Source: Streptococcus sp. LYSM12
GTDB taxonomy: Bacteria > Bacillota > Bacilli > Lactobacillales > Streptococcaceae
Reading direction: 5' to 3'
Assembly (NCBI RefSeq): GCF_004569635.1
Contig: NZ_SPOZ01000010.1
Coordinates: 1-64,000, forward strand
Length of the DNA: 64,000 nt
Part shown: piece after piece, positions 19,301 to 29,926 of the stretch
How the letters are laid out: each line of letters begins with the position of its first letter
Numbering within the stretch: position 1 is the first letter of the stretch
Notes under the pieces: generated by a model
What the model was told of the DNA's origin: nothing
The model's database searches: none
What the model saw: only the letters and a program-made list of their open reading frames with translations
Made by a program: the position numbers and the translations under genes

Positions 19301-22300
19301 ATACGGACTCACTCACTGATTCGGAAACAGATTCTGAGACGGACTCGCTCACTGATTCTGAAATGGATTCTGAGACGGATTCGCTCACGGACTCTGATAC
19401 TGATTCGGAGACGGACTCGCTTACGGACTCTGATACTGATTCAGAGACGGACTCGCTTACTGACTCTGAAATAGATTCTGACACAGATTCACTTACTGAT
19501 TCTGAAATGGATTCTGAAACGGACTCACTCACCGATTCGGAAACAGATTCTGACACAGACTCACTCACTGACTCTGATACGGATTCGCTTACGGACTCAC
19601 TTACTGATTCAGACACGGACTCACTTACTGACTCTGAAATAGATTCGGATACTGACTCACTTACTGATTCTGAAATAGATTCTGATACAGACTCGCTTAC
19701 GGACTCACTTACTGATTCAGACACGGACTCACTTACTGATTCAGAGATTGATTCAGACACGGACTCGCTCACGGACTCTGATATAGATTCTGAGACGGAC
19801 TCACTTACTGACTCTGAAATAGATTCTGAGACGGACTCACTTACTGACTCTGAAATAGATTCTGATACAGACTCACTCACGGACTCTGAAATAGATTCAG
19901 ACACAGACTCGCTTACTGATTCTGAGATTGATTCAGACACGGACTCGCTTACTGATTCGGAAATAGATTCTGATACAGACTCGCTCACTGACTCTGAAAT
20001 AGATTCTGAAACAGACTCACTTACTGACTCTGAAATAGATTCTGAGACGGACTCACTCACTGATTCGGAGACAGATTCTGAGACGGACTCGCTTACTGAT
20101 TCTGAAATAGATTCGGAGACAGACTCACTTACTGACTCTGAAATAGATTCTGAAACGGATTCGCTTACTGATTCTGAAATAGATTCTGAGACGGACTCAC
20201 TCACTGATTCGGAAATAGATTCTGATACAGACTCGCTTACTGACTCTGAAATAGATTCTGACACAGACTCGCTCACTGACTCTGAAATAGATTCTGACAC
20301 AGACTCACTTACTGACTCTGAAATAGATTCTGATACAGACTCACTCACGGACTCAGAGATTGATTCTGAAACAGATTCAGATACTGACTCGCTTACTGAT
20401 TCTGAGATTGATTCAGACACGGACTCACTTACTGATTCTGAAATGGATTCTGACACAGACTCACTTACTGATTCTGAAATAGATTCAGATACTGACTCGC
20501 TTACGGACTCTGAAATAGATTCTGATACAGACTCACTCACCGATTCGGAAACAGATTCTGATACGGACTCACTCACTGATTCGGAGACAGATTCAGATAC
20601 TGACTCGCTTACTGATTCTGATACAGACTCGCTCACGGACTCTGATACGGATTCAGATACGGACTCGCTTACGGACTCTGAGATAGATTCAGATACGGAT
20701 TCGCTTACTGACTCTGATACAGATTCAGACACTGACTCGCTTACTGATTCTGAAACAGATTCAGATACTGACTCGCTTACTGATTCAGAGATTGATTCAG
20801 AAACTGACTCACTTACTGATTCAGAGATTGATTCAGACACTGACTCACTCACCGATTCGGAAACAGATTCTGAGACGGACTCTGATACAGACTCAGAAAC
20901 TGATTCACTCACTGACTCTGAGATTGATTCAGACACAGATTCACTCACGGACTCTGAAATAGATTCAGATACGGACTCGCTCACTGATTCGGAGACAGAT
21001 TCAGATACGGATTCGCTTACTGACTCTGATACAGACTCAGAAACTGATTCACTCACGGACTCTGAGATTGATTCAGATACGGACTCGCTTACTGATTCTG
21101 AGATTGATTCAGACACGGACTCGCTTACTGATTCGGAAATAGATTCTGATACAGACTCGCTCACTGACTCTGAAATAGATTCTGACACAGACTCACTTAC
21201 TGACTCTGAAATAGATTCAGATACAGACTCGCTCACTGATTCTGAAATAGATTCTGAGACGGACTCACTCACTGATTCGGAGACAGATTCTGAGACGGAC
21301 TCGCTTACGGACTCTGAAATAGATTCTGACACAGACTCGCTCACGGACTCTGAAATAGATTCTGACACAGACTCACTTACTGACTCTGAAATAGATTCTG
21401 ATACAGACTCACTCACGGACTCTGAGATTGATTCTGAGACGGACTCACTCACGGACTCTGAAATAGATTCTGACACAGACTCGCTCACGGACTCTGAAAT
21501 AGATTCTGACACAGACTCACTTACTGACTCTGAAATAGATTCTGATACAGACTCACTCACGGACTCCGAAATAGATTCGGAAACAGATTCGCTCACTGAT
21601 TCAGAAATGGATTCTGAAACGGACTCACTCACTGACTCTGAAATGGATTCTGACACAGACTCACTCACTGATTCTGAAATAGATTCTGAGACGGACTCAC
21701 TTACTGACTCTGAAATAGATTCTGAGACGGACTCACTTACTGATTCAGAAATGGATTCGGATACTGACTCTGATACTGATTCTGAAATAGATTCAGATAC
21801 GGACTCGCTCACTGATTCTGAAATAGATTCAGACACAGACTCACTCACTGATTCAGAAATTGATTCAGACACAGACTCACTTACTGATTCGGAGACAGAT
21901 TCAGATACGGACTCGCTTACGGACTCTGATACTGATTCAGATACAGATTCACTTAATGATTCAGAAACAGATTCACTCACGGACTCTGAAACAGATTCAG
22001 ATACAGACTCACTTACTGATTCTGAGATTGATTCTGAAACGGACTCGCTTACTGATTCTGAGATTGATTCAGAAACTGATTCACTCACGGACTCTGAAAT
22101 AGATTCTGAGACGGACTCACTCACTGACTCTGAGATTGATTCTGAGACGGACTCGCTTACTGATTCTGAGATTGATTCAGACACAGATTCACTTACGGAC
22201 TCTGATACTGATTCTGAGACGGACTCGCTCACTGATTCGGAGACAGATTCAGATACGGATTCGCTTACGGACTCGGATACAGACTCAGAAACTGATTCAC

Positions 22301-25300
22301 TCACTGATTCGGAGACAGATTCAGATACAGACTCGCTTACTGATTCGGAGACAGATTCAGATACGGATTCGCTTACGGACTCTGATACAGACTCAGAAAC
22401 TGATTCACTCACTGATTCGGAGACAGATTCAGATACAGACTCGCTTACTGATTCGGAGACAGATTCAGATACGGATTCGCTTACGGACTCTGATACAGAC
22501 TCAGAAACTGATTCACTCACTGATTCGGAGACAGATTCAGATACAGACTCGCTTACTGATTCGGAGATTGATTCAGAAACAGATTCACTCACGGACTCTG
22601 AAATAGATTCAGATACGGACTCGCTTACTGATTCTGAGATTGATTCAGACACGGACTCACTTACTGATTCTGAGATTGATTCTGAAACAGATTCAGATAC
22701 AGACTCACTTACTGACTCTGAAATGGATTCGCTCACTGATTCGGATACAGACTCAGAAACTGATTCACTCACGGACTCTGAAATAGATTCTGACACAGAC
22801 TCGCTCACGGACTCTGAAATAGATTCTGACACAGACTCACTTACGGACTCTGAAATAGATTCTGAAACGGATTCGCTCACTGATTCTGAAATAGATTCTG
22901 AGACGGACTCACTTACTGATTCAGAGATTGATTCAGAAATGGATTCACTCACGGACTCCGAAATAGATTCTGAAACGGATTCGCTCACGGACTCTGAAAC
23001 AGATTCAGACATGGATTCGGAGACGGACTCGCTTACTGACTCTGAAATAGATTCGGAGACGGACTCACTTACTGATTCAGAGATTGATTCAGAAATGGAT
23101 TCACTCACGGACTCCGAAATAGATTCTGAAACGGATTCGCTCACGGACTCTGAAACAGATTCAGAAATGGATTCTGATACGGACTCGCTTACTGACTCTG
23201 AAATAGATTCGGAGACGGACTCACTCACTGATTCAGAGATTGATTCAGACACTGACTCGCTTACTGATTCAGAGATTGATTCAGAAATAGATTCACTCAC
23301 GGACTCTGAAATGGATTCTGACACAGACTCGCTTACTGACTCTGAAATAGATTCTGAAACGGACTCACTTACTGACTCTGATACTGATTCGGAAACAGAT
23401 TCACTCACTGACTGAGAATGGGAAGTCGATTTAGAGGTCGATTCACTCATTGACTGAGAATGAGAGGTCGATTTAGAGGTCGATTCACTCACTGACTGAG
23501 AATGAGAAGTTGATTTAGAAGTCGATTCACTCACTGACTGAGAATGAGAGGTGGACTGAGAAGTCGATTCACTCACTGACTGGGAATGAGAGGTCGATTT
23601 AGAGGTCGATTCACTCACTGACTGAGAATGAGAAGTTGATTTAGAAGTCGATTCACTCACTGACTGAGAATGAGAGGTGGACTGAGAAGTCGATTCACTC
23701 ACTGACTGAGAATGAGAGGTGGACTGAGAAGTCGATTCACTCACTGACTGAGAATGAGAGGTCGATTTAGAGGTCGATTCACTCACTGACTGAGAATGAG
23801 AGGTCGATTTAGAGGTCGATTCACTCACTGACTGAGAATGAGAAGTTGATTTAGAAGTCGATTCACTCACTGACTGAGAATGAGAGGTCGATTTAGAGGT
23901 CGATTCGCTCACTGATTGAGAATGAGAAGTCGATTTAGAGGTCGACTCACTCACTGACTGAGAATGAGAGGTCGATTTAGAGGTCGATTCACTCACTGAC
24001 TGAGAATGAGAGGTCGATTTAGAGGTCGATTCGCTCACTGACTGAGAATGGGAAGTCGATTTAGAGGTCGATTCACTCACTGACTGAGAATGAGAGGTAG
24101 ACTGAGAGGTCGATTCACTCATTGACTGAGAATGGGAGGTCGACTGAGAGGTCGATTCACTCACTGACTGAGAATGGGAGGTGGACTTAACAGTTGATTC
24201 ACTCACGGACTCGGAGCTGGACAGAGACATTGACTGTGATTCGCTAATGGACTCCGATTGAGAGATTGAGTCACTCGGGATTGATTTGGCATTTACTCCA
24301 TTGATATTATAACCAGATACTGCAGTTGTAACACCTCCAGAAGTGACATAAGTTTGGCCCTTGCCACCATAGCGTCCTCCTGTTTGAATAGACCCTGAGT
24401 CCATCATTAGTTGTTGCTTAGAAGTTGCCCCTACAATACTAATGCGTAAAGTTGCTAAATCATTGACCGTTCCAGCATAATTTGTTGTGAAAGTAAACGT
24501 GTGTCTTCTTACTCCCTCAGCATTCTGAGATACGTATTCTTTTCCTGTTCCACGAGTACGTGAAGACCCTACATTTTGTGCAGTACGAGCATCGACTGGT
24601 ACTGTACTACGACCATCAATCTTGACATTTGTCGGTTGACTCAGATTTGGATCTGCAGAAGTGTCAATATAGAGACCCGTATAACCTCCTTTTGTGGTCC
24701 AATCCTTTGTTTTCAAGACTTCGCTTGCATCATACACCACTGTCCAAGTGATTGTTTTTGTTGCTGAGTCATAGACTGCCGTAATGCTTTTCATTGTGTT
24801 GGCATATCTATTATTACCACCACTCCACTGGTAACTGTGGGATCTGTCTGAAAAGTCGCTGATAGTAAATGTAGTCTTCGTACCATTCGTTACTGAACGA
24901 AATCCTCTGCCAAGCAAACCTAATTCTTCAAAGGTTTTTCCGTTTTCAGCCGGACGTGGCATAATAGAGGTTAATCGGATACGTTTCGAACCATCACTGG
25001 CTGTTGTCTCAGCGTAGGTTAAGCCATTGCTTGCAGTAATAGAGTCGCCAGTTCTTGTACCAGAAGCCATGACCTTTTCAGAAACTCGTTTCTGAATTGA
25101 GCTATCTGTCGCAGCAATGACACTCTGCATCATATTTATTTGTTCGAGTGATGCAGCAGAACTGCTCACAATACCTTGGGCTTGAAGTAAGAGAGCATAG
25201 GCTGCTGCCAAATCATTCAATTCCAGACTCTCAGCTGTATCAAGTGTTCGTTTTAAATCATTAATCGCTGTTGTTAAATTTGAAGCTGCTTCTTCTTTTT

Positions 25301-26006
25301 TGCTCGTTACATCTGTTATATTCGTTTTATCTTCAGTCTTCTCATCAGCTTTTGGCGAAGCAGATGCTTCTATCTTGTCAGCAACCTCTGACTCACTTGT
25401 TGCTGCCTCACTTGCTGATAGAGAGCCACTAAGTGAACTTGAAGTGGACTCAGAAAGCGATTCACTAGCTGAGGACGATTCGCTTACTGACTCAGAAAAC
25501 GATTCACTAATCGATTCTGAAAGAGATTCACTCGCAAGCCTTGAAGTAGACTCGCTAACTGATTGTGACTCACTCGTTGACTGTGAAAGGGACTCCGAAT
25601 CTCTCACTGACTGTTGATCTTCTTCTGCTACTGCTTTATCATCAGTAGTTTCAGCTATGGTTGCCGAAGGACTTGTCAAAGCAACTTCATCTGTCCCCAC
25701 GAGAGTTGAAGTCGTCGTCTCAGTTGCAATTACTGTTTCTTCTGCATAAACCTCATCCATCAGGCTTACACCACCGGCTACGGCTCCCAGAGCTGCTGCA
25801 CCTTTTAAAATTGTTGCTGCAGAGATAGCGCTAGAAGATAGGTCGTCTACTCTGACTGTCTTTTCAACTGAAGCACCACGTATCAAGCGAATAAGACCAA
25901 TCTGAGACATCACGGTACGAACCCAGTGCTTCCCTGACTTGTGCATTTTTACACGTGTCTTACGGGACGACTCGCCATAACCGTTTCTATTGAATTTATT
26001 ACTCAT
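16371..26006 (-). CDS. Giant serine-rich-repeat LPXTG glycoprotein adhesin
   Basis: A 3211-residue surface fimbria-like adhesin, substrate of the accessory Sec system. The long signal sequence has a KxYKxGKxW-like [21 protein letters not shown] (about residues 20-42) and an AEETV cleavage region near residue 90. A short SRR1 covers about residues 130-205, and a non-repetitive binding region about 210-600. A block of ~19 fourteen-residue repeats ([14 protein letters not shown]) spans about 605-865, followed by a huge [12 protein letters not shown] block to about 3155. LPNTG lies at about 3177, then a hydrophobic segment and [17 protein letters not shown] precedes the ATG. S. suis carries an SRR adhesin named SssP1 that is exported by SecY2/A2; this may be its counterpart, but I cannot confirm it. 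The promoter carries a G9 tract. Confidence 0.95.
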   Translation of the reverse strand: MSNKFNRNGYGESSRKTRVKMHKSGKHWVRTVMSQIGLIRLIRGASVEKTVRVDDLSSSAISAATILKGAAALGAVAGGVSLMDEVYAEETVIATETTTSTLVGTDEVALTSPSATIAETTDDKAVAEEDQQSVRDSESLSQSTSESQSVSESTSRLASESLSESISESFSESVSESSSASESLSESTSSSLSGSLSASEAATSESEVADKIEASASPKADEKTEDKTNITDVTSKKEEAASNLTTAINDLKRTLDTAESLELNDLAAAYALLLQAQGIVSSSAASLEQINMMQSVIAATDSSIQKRVSEKVMASGTRTGDSITASNGLTYAETTASDGSKRIRLTSIMPRPAENGKTFEELGLLGRGFRSVTNGTKTTFTISDFSDRSHSYQWSGGNNRYANTMKSITAVYDSATKTITWTVVYDASEVLKTKDWTTKGGYTGLYIDTSADPNLSQPTNVKIDGRSTVPVDARTAQNVGSSRTRGTGKEYVSQNAEGVRRHTFTFTTNYAGTVNDLATLRISIVGATSKQQLMMDSGSIQTGGRYGGKGQTYVTSGGVTTAVSGYNINGVNAKSIPSDSISQSESISESQSMSLSSSESVSESTVKSTSHSQSVSESTSQSTSHSQSMSESTSQSTSHSQSVSESTSKSTSHSQSVSESTSKSTSHSQSVSESTSKSTSHSQSVSESTSKSTSHSQSVSESTSKSTSHSQSVSESTSKSTSHSQSVSESTSKSTSHSQSVSESTSKSTSHSQSVSESTSQSTSHSQSVSESTSQSTSHSQSVSESTSKSTSHSQSVSESTSKSTSHSQSVSESTSQSTSHSQSVSESTSKSTSHSQSVSESTSKSTSHSQSMSESTSKSTSHSQSVSESVSESVSESVSESVSESISESVSESVSESISESVSESISESISESVSESVSESISESVSESVSESISESVSESVSESISESVSESVSESVSESISESVSESISESISESVSESVSESISESVSESVSESMSESVSESVSESVSESISESVSESISESISESVSESVSESISESVSESVSESISESVSESVSESISESVSESVSESISESVSESVSESVSESVSESISESVSESVSESVSESISESVSESVSESISESVSESVSESISESVSESVSESISESVSESVSESVSESVSESVSESVSESVSESVSESVSESVSESVSESVSESVSESVSESVSESVSESVSESVSESVSESVSESVSESVSESVSESVSESVSESVSESVSESVSESVSESVSESVSESVSESISESVSESVSESISESVSESVSESISESVSESVSESISESVSESVSESISESVSESVSESVSESVSESVSESLSESVSESVSESVSESVSESVSESVSESVSESISESVSESVSESISESVSESVSESISESVSESVSESISESVSESVSESISESVSESVSESISESVSESVSESISESVSESVSESISESVSESVSESISESVSESVSESISESVSESVSESISESVSESVSESISESVSESVSESISESVSESVSESISESVSESVSESISESVSESVSESISESVSESVSESVSESVSESVSESISESVSESVSESISESVSESVSESISESVSESVSESISESVSESVSESISESVSESVSESISESVSESVSESVSESVSESVSESVSESVSESVSESISESVSESVSESISESVSESVSESVSESVSESVSESVSESVSESISESVSESVSESISESVSESVSESVSESVSESVSESVSESVSESVSESISESVSESVSESVSESVSESVSESVSESVSESVSESVSESVSESVSESVSESVSESISESVSESVSESISESVSESVSESISESVSESVSESISESVSESVSESVSESISESVSESVSESISESVSESVSESISESVSESVSESISESVSESVSESISESVSESVSESISESVSESVSESISESVSESVSESISESVSESVSESVSESVSESVSESISESVSESVSESISESVSESVSESISESVSESVSESISESVSESVSESISESVSESVSESISESVSESVSESISESVSESVSESISESVSESVSESISESVSESVSESVSESVSESVSESISESVSESVSESISESVSESVSESVSESVSESVSESVSESVSESVSESVSESVSESISESVSESVSESISESVSESVSESVSESVSESVSESVSESVSESVSESISESVSESVSESVSESVSESVSESISESVSESVSESISESVSESVSESISESVSESVSESISESVSESVSESVSESVSESVSESVSESVSESISESVSESVSESISESVSESVSESVSESVSESVSESVSESVSESVSESISESVSESVSESVSESVSESVSESISESVSESVSESISESVSESVSESISESVSESVSESISESVSESVSESISESVSESVSESISESVSESVSESISESVSESVSESISESVSESVSESISESVSESVSESVSESVSESVSESISESVSESVSESVSESVSESVSESISESVSESVSESISESVSESVSESISESVSESVSESVSESVSESVSESISESVSESVSESVSESVSESVSESVSESVSESISESVSESVSESVSESISESVSESVSESVSESVSESVSESVSESVSESVSESVSESVSESVSESISESVSESVSESISESVSESVSESISESVSESVSESISESVSESVSESVSESVSESVSESISESVSESVSESISESVSESVSESISESVSESVSESVSESVSESVSESVSESVSESVSESVSESVSESVSESISESVSESVSESVSESVSESVSESISESVSESVSESVSESVSESVSESVSESISESVSESVSESISESVSESVSESISESVSESVSESVSESVSESVSESISESVSESVSESVSESVSESVSESISESVSESVSESISESVSESVSESVSESVSESVSESISESVSESVSESISESVSESVSESISESVSESVSESISESVSESVSESVSESVSESVSESVSESVSESVSESVSESVSESVSESVSESVSESVSESISESVSESVSESISESVSESVSESVSESVSESVSESVSESVSESISESVSESVSESISESVSESVSESVSESISESVSESVSESISESVSESVSESISESISESVSESLSESESASGYEVNRLPNTGERNSSTAGILGAGLFLGALFAKKKKATDEE
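16510..23410 (-). repeat. ~190 units of 36-bp [12 protein letters not shown] repeats
   Basis: About 6.9 kb of degenerate 36-bp units encode alternating Ser-Glu-Ser-(Val/Ile). Units differ mainly in the wobble base and in Val/Ile choice. The antisense strand stays open throughout. The stretch is prone to expansion, contraction and assembly error. Confidence 0.9.
23411..24190 (-). repeat. ~19 units of 42-bp His-containing SRR repeats
   Basis: Tandem 42-bp units encode SESTS(K/Q)STSHSQSV. They sit between the binding region and the long SES block. Several neighbouring units are nearly identical. Confidence 0.9.
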
Positions 26007-26060
26007 GCAAACTTCCTTTGTTAAGATTTTAGATTTTTGACGCTAAGAGCGTATTTGAGC

Positions 26061-26088
26061 ATTGTACCACCCCCCCCCGGAATTGCAA
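26061..26088 (-). promoter_or_regulatory. srr promoter with G9 tract in spacer
   Basis: On the minus strand: -35 TTGCAA (26083-26088), a 16-nt spacer TTCC-G9-TGG, and -10 TACAAT (26061-26066) with an extended-10 TGG just before it. It lies about 55 bp upstream of the srr ATG. The nine G residues run 26070-26078. One added G would give the optimal 17-nt spacing. The elements are read directly; phase variation is inferred. Confidence 0.8.
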
Positions 26089-26167
26089 GCATTTCCTCTT
26101 ATTTTCTCTATATTTTTTTGAAATTACACTATTTTTCTCTCTTTTTCTCTTTTTTTCTCTTTATTTT

Positions 26168-26237
26168 TATAGTCTTTTAATTTAGAGTATGGCAAAGCGA
26201 GGTAACGAAGTAATAAAAGATAAACGAAAGGACTATA
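26168..26237 (+). mobile_element. RUP-like element, internally deleted copy 3
   Basis: Both ends are present but about 36 bp of the core is missing. It lies between the srr promoter and the terminator of the upstream glycosyltransferase operon. Confidence 0.75.
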
Positions 26238-26242
26238 CAACA

Positions 26243-26275
26243 TAAAAACCTCAAAAATATATTATTTTTGAGGTG
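26243..26275 (-). terminator. Terminator of the glycosyltransferase operon
   Basis: CCTCAAAAATA / TATTTTTGAGG followed by TTTTTAT in minus-strand direction, about 46 bp past the last glycosyltransferase stop. Confidence 0.8.
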
Positions 26276-26320
26276 AATGATTCTATAAACTATACTGTCT
26301 ACTATTAAATTAGAAGAAAC

Positions 26321-27199
26321 TCATTTCTGCCATTTTTCCAAAATCATTAATTTCTGTAAACATTTCTGATACTCTTGCATCTTTCCTGCTTGCAAAAAAC
26401 TGTCTTTGTGCAACTTCAATCTCCAGCGATAAGCATGTAACTCAACTACAATATCGAAATCAAGCATAGAAAGTAAGGTTATGCGTTCTTCAATACTTTT
26501 TAGCGGATAAACTGCCGCCAAATCAACCGTCTTTGTTACACTATTTGATCGTTTTCGATGATAGTAAAGCGCTGTATTGGAATAGACAATCCTATCTGCC
26601 ATCAGATAAATCTTCCAAGTCGTTAAATCATCTTCTACTTTTTCATCTTCCGGATAAATGATATTATCAAAGAGTTTCGCCTTGTAAAGCTTGCACCAGG
26701 GAACTGTAAAACACTGACTAAACGCAAACTTCCCTTCATATTGAAGAGCGAACCACTCTTTTGGACAGTACACTTTCTGATAGTAATCATCGGCTGTCAA
26801 GTGAAAACGAAAAGTCTGGCTCTCATCATCAAACTCAGTAAAATTCGCAATCGCAATATCACTATCTGTTTCTTTTAAAGATTGATATAGACGCTCAATA
26901 TGATCGAGCTCCAACCAGTCATCATTATCCACAAACAAAACGTAATCACCGGTAATAAGCGGAAGAGCTGTATTTCGCGTAGCACCGACCCCTCCCCCGC
27001 CTAATTTTTTATGAATCACGCGGATTCTAGCATCTATCTTGCGATAAGCTTCACAGATACTGGCAGATGTATCTGTTGAGCCATCGTTAATCAAGAGAAT
27101 TTCTAAATGCCGGTAGGTTTGGTTGATAATGCTATCTAAACAGGTTTTTAAATAAGGTCCGGCATTAAAAATCGGAACAATCACAGTAATTTTTTCCAC
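26321..27199 (-). CDS. GT2 family glycosyltransferase, SRR glycan extension
   Basis: A GT-A fold, family 2 transferase that probably adds a sugar to the SRR glycan in the cytosol. The start MEKITVIVPIFNAGPYLKTCL is family-typical, with the DxD-type nucleotide-sugar motif in LFVDNDDW (about residue 90) and an EDDLTTWKIYL acceptor-side motif. I start it at GTG 27199, which has GGAG at 7 nt and comes one base after the previous stop. A G-rich stretch near 26990-27001 encodes LGGGGVGATRN, one residue longer than in the sister genes. It is the last gene of a four-gene operon upstream of srr. Confidence 0.88.
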   Translation of the reverse strand: MEKITVIVPIFNAGPYLKTCLDSIINQTYRHLEILLINDGSTDTSASICEAYRKIDARIRVIHKKLGGGGVGATRNTALPLITGDYVLFVDNDDWLELDHIERLYQSLKETDSDIAIANFTEFDDESQTFRFHLTADDYYQKVYCPKEWFALQYEGKFAFSQCFTVPWCKLYKAKLFDNIIYPEDEKVEDDLTTWKIYLMADRIVYSNTALYYHRKRSNSVTKTVDLAAVYPLKSIEERITLLSMLDFDIVVELHAYRWRLKLHKDSFLQAGKMQEYQKCLQKLMILEKWQK

Positions 27200-27200
27200 C

Positions 27201-28946
27201 CTACTTCTCCTTTTGGTAGTGCTCAATCAAGTCTAATTTCGCAGTCAAATCCTGGTACAGATGAATTTGACCTGCTCTCAAGCTATCTGCTTGGCATTTT
27301 TTTAAACGTTTGATATAAGAATCCACATGCTCTCGTACATCGTAGCCCAGGGTCACTAATAGCGCAATCCGCTCCTCGGCATTGCCAATCATACTGCGAA
27401 TATCATCGAGCATTCCATTTCGCGACAAGCCCTCACTGCGCTGTGAGTAATAATAAGCACCTTGATTGATAAAAGCAATTTTTCTTGCTTTCAAGTACAA
27501 TTTATAAATGGTGGCATCATCTTCTCTTAAGCGCCCAATTGGAAATACAATTCCATCAAATAATTCTCGTTTAAACAACTTCAATGGCGAAAAAGTAAAG
27601 GTCAAATAGAGATTATTTTTCGCTGTGTTTTCTTGGTTTAACCATTCTTCCACTGTGTAAGTCTGCTCAAAATACATCTCTTTTGTGATAGAAAATAGAA
27701 AACTTTGTCGCTCCTCGTTGAAAGAATTAAAATTACAAATTGAAATATCTGCCTCGTTCTTTTCCAAAGCCGTATGCAGATTCTCCAGATAATCCACTTC
27801 CACAAAGTCATCAGAATCAACAAAGGTAATATAACGTCCTCGCGCCAGTTCAAGCCCACGATTTCGTGCTGCTGAAGGACCCGCATTTTCTTGATGAATG
27901 ACACGAATTCGACTATCTGTACGAGCATATTCTTCACAAATCAAAGCACTGTTGTCTGTAGAGCCGTCATTAATCAATAATAATTCAAAATCTACATAGG
28001 TCTGCTTTACTAACGAATCCAAGCATCTCTTTAAATAGCGCTCCACATTGTAAACAGGTACAATGATACTAATGGTTTCACCGGCTGTCACTATTGCCTC
28101 CTCTTCTTTAGCTGGCTCAATGCCCACAGTTGCTACAATTTGACGCTCATAGGCTTCATCTTGTGCAAATTCAATTTCTTCATCCCAATTAAACTCTGCT
28201 GTGTGCTTATGTTTTAGCTTAATCTTATGCTTTGCTTTCATCTGATACCATTCATATTCTGAATCAATATGTCCAAGATCAATTGCTTGATACCCACGCT
28301 CCATCAAGTCATAAGCCAGTACTTTAGCAGTAGGTCCTAGCATCAGAATCACTAATTTGCCTTCTACATGCTCCAACATTCCTTCCATGATTTCATCGTA
28401 GTGATCAAAGGCATTTTTTGAAGGACAAACAATCCGAGAAATAGAATTTGCATTTGCAAACAAATCATTTCCTACGCCTGAGCGAGAAGTTTCTCCCTCT
28501 ACTAACAAGATATCACGTCCTTGCCACAAATTTCGAATAGCTGCAAAATAGGTCACTGAAAGAGACTTATCTTCTAAGTCAATATAAGGACGGGACAAAA
28601 AAGTAGACCCATACCAATCAGACTGGCATTCCTCTTGATAAAAGTTTTCGTATTTCTCAAAATGCGATTTCCAGAAAAACTGCGCATTCTGATTATAGCG
28701 CTCAATTTTTTGAAAAACATCCGGCAAACAAACCAATAAATCCTCGCTACTTGGTCGTTGTAAAATCAGTTTTAAAGCCACAGCCAACTGTTCATCGTAG
28801 TCCTGATAAGGAATGCTTTCTCCATTGATAATATCAATCTCTCCATCACCAAACCGTACAACTGAAGATCGATGCTGCTCAATAAAACGTAAACTCTCTA
28901 AAATCGGAAGGACTTGAATCTCCGATAACTCTCTTTTCCTACTCAC
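27201..28946 (-). CDS. Two-domain glycosyltransferase, DUF1792 + GT2
   Basis: A fused transferase for SRR glycan extension. The N-terminal ~270 residues are a DUF1792 (GT-D fold) domain with the RFGDGEID metal-binding motif and VEGETSRSGVGND. The C-terminal ~290 residues are a GT2 domain starting ETISIIVPVYNVERYLKRCL with the ITFVDSDDF motif. Bifunctional enzymes of this type (dGT1) work on Fap1 in S. parasanguinis. I prefer GTG at 28946 with GAGG at 6 nt; a TTG 12 bp upstream is also in frame. It overlaps the gtf3 stop by a few bases. The donors cannot be told from sequence. Confidence 0.88.
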   Translation of the reverse strand: MSRKRELSEIQVLPILESLRFIEQHRSSVVRFGDGEIDIINGESIPYQDYDEQLAVALKLILQRPSSEDLLVCLPDVFQKIERYNQNAQFFWKSHFEKYENFYQEECQSDWYGSTFLSRPYIDLEDKSLSVTYFAAIRNLWQGRDILLVEGETSRSGVGNDLFANANSISRIVCPSKNAFDHYDEIMEGMLEHVEGKLVILMLGPTAKVLAYDLMERGYQAIDLGHIDSEYEWYQMKAKHKIKLKHKHTAEFNWDEEIEFAQDEAYERQIVATVGIEPAKEEEAIVTAGETISIIVPVYNVERYLKRCLDSLVKQTYVDFELLLINDGSTDNSALICEEYARTDSRIRVIHQENAGPSAARNRGLELARGRYITFVDSDDFVEVDYLENLHTALEKNEADISICNFNSFNEERQSFLFSITKEMYFEQTYTVEEWLNQENTAKNNLYLTFTFSPLKLFKRELFDGIVFPIGRLREDDATIYKLYLKARKIAFINQGAYYYSQRSEGLSRNGMLDDIRSMIGNAEERIALLVTLGYDVREHVDSYIKRLKKCQADSLRAGQIHLYQDLTAKLDLIEHYQKEK

Positions 28947-29925
28947 ACAACACCTCAAATACTGAATTAACTAATAATCTTCGGGTAAAATACCCTTGAC
29001 GAAGCAAACGGTTGAAAGAACGGACATTTGCAACCATTTGCTGGTACTCACTCTCGTTCATCCCTTGGATTTTTTCTACAACCTCATGTAAGGTGTCTAC
29101 GACAAAACCTAATTTATTTTTTTCAATAAGGTCTTGATTCGCAATCCCCCTTTGGACAAATACAGGAATTCCAGCAGTCAAAAAAGTCCCTAATTTATGC
29201 GGGCAATATAACTGCTGGTAATCTTTATCATGATCATCCATCCAGACCAAGCCGAAACCACCTTTTGATAATTCCAATAATAACTGATCATCTGGTATAT
29301 AGGAACGATGAACAACTTGATTAGGTAAATCATCTCCCTTTCGAGCATACAAGTGCAGGGGAAGCTCGTATTCCCATTCTTTCACAAAACTGAATCGCTC
29401 CGGATCTCCTGGAAAATGAATGATTTTATCAAACTTTGCTGGGAAAGAGGTGACACTCGTTGGATGATCCCACATGCCTTGAATAATCGTCTTTTCAACC
29501 TTTAAACCATACTGGCGTAGCTGATCAATCATCGCCTGACTCGGTGAGATAATCAAATCAGCCTGATTATAGTACTGAATGGTTCGGTCCATCAAATAGA
29601 AGTTCCCTGCAAACATCAACGGCACTACATCATGGATGAAGAGAATGACTTTGATATTGTACATTTTTAATTTTTCCATGACTTTTTCATCAAAAGCCGT
29701 TGTATTCCAAGTCGGCGTCTGGAAAATCACGACATCGCCTTGATGAAGTCCGGCCACAATCCCGTCTAAGCGCTTATTGAGCTCACTAGGGCTATCCGTA
29801 GCCATTTGATAGCAATAAATTCCCAATTCTCGATAGCCGAGAGATTGGGCAATATCTGTTACCATATTTTGCGCAAATGAGGCTGTACCGGCTAGCCCAT
29901 TGATATTTGTAATATAAACTCTCAT
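28939..29925 (-). CDS. Gtf3 (Nss-type), second sugar transferase
   Basis: Gtf3 adds the second sugar (glucose in S. parasanguinis) to GlcNAc on SRR proteins. Family landmarks are the start MRVYITNINGLAGTASFAQNMV, FIHDVVPLMFAGN (about residue 105), and the C-terminal LYCPHKLGTFLTAGIPVFVQ. The ATG at 29925 follows the previous stop by one base (TGATATG) and has GGGAAG upstream; family members start at MRVYI. At about 328 residues it has the usual length. Confidence 0.9.
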   Translation of the reverse strand: MRVYITNINGLAGTASFAQNMVTDIAQSLGYRELGIYCYQMATDSPSELNKRLDGIVAGLHQGDVVIFQTPTWNTTAFDEKVMEKLKMYNIKVILFIHDVVPLMFAGNFYLMDRTIQYYNQADLIISPSQAMIDQLRQYGLKVEKTIIQGMWDHPTSVTSFPAKFDKIIHFPGDPERFSFVKEWEYELPLHLYARKGDDLPNQVVHRSYIPDDQLLLELSKGGFGLVWMDDHDKDYQQLYCPHKLGTFLTAGIPVFVQRGIANQDLIEKNKLGFVVDTLHEVVEKIQGMNESEYQQMVANVRSFNRLLRQGYFTRRLLVNSVFEVLCE

Positions 29926-29926
29926 A

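Noticed and set aside
16399..23415. A 2338-codon open frame on the plus strand ([11 protein letters not shown] type)
   Set aside because: It is the mirror of the SES repeats of the srr gene. Restricted codon use keeps the antisense strand free of stops, and there is no ribosome site or non-repeat domain.
16510..24190. CRISPR-like array of short regular repeats
   Set aside because: The units are in-frame coding repeats without unique spacers.
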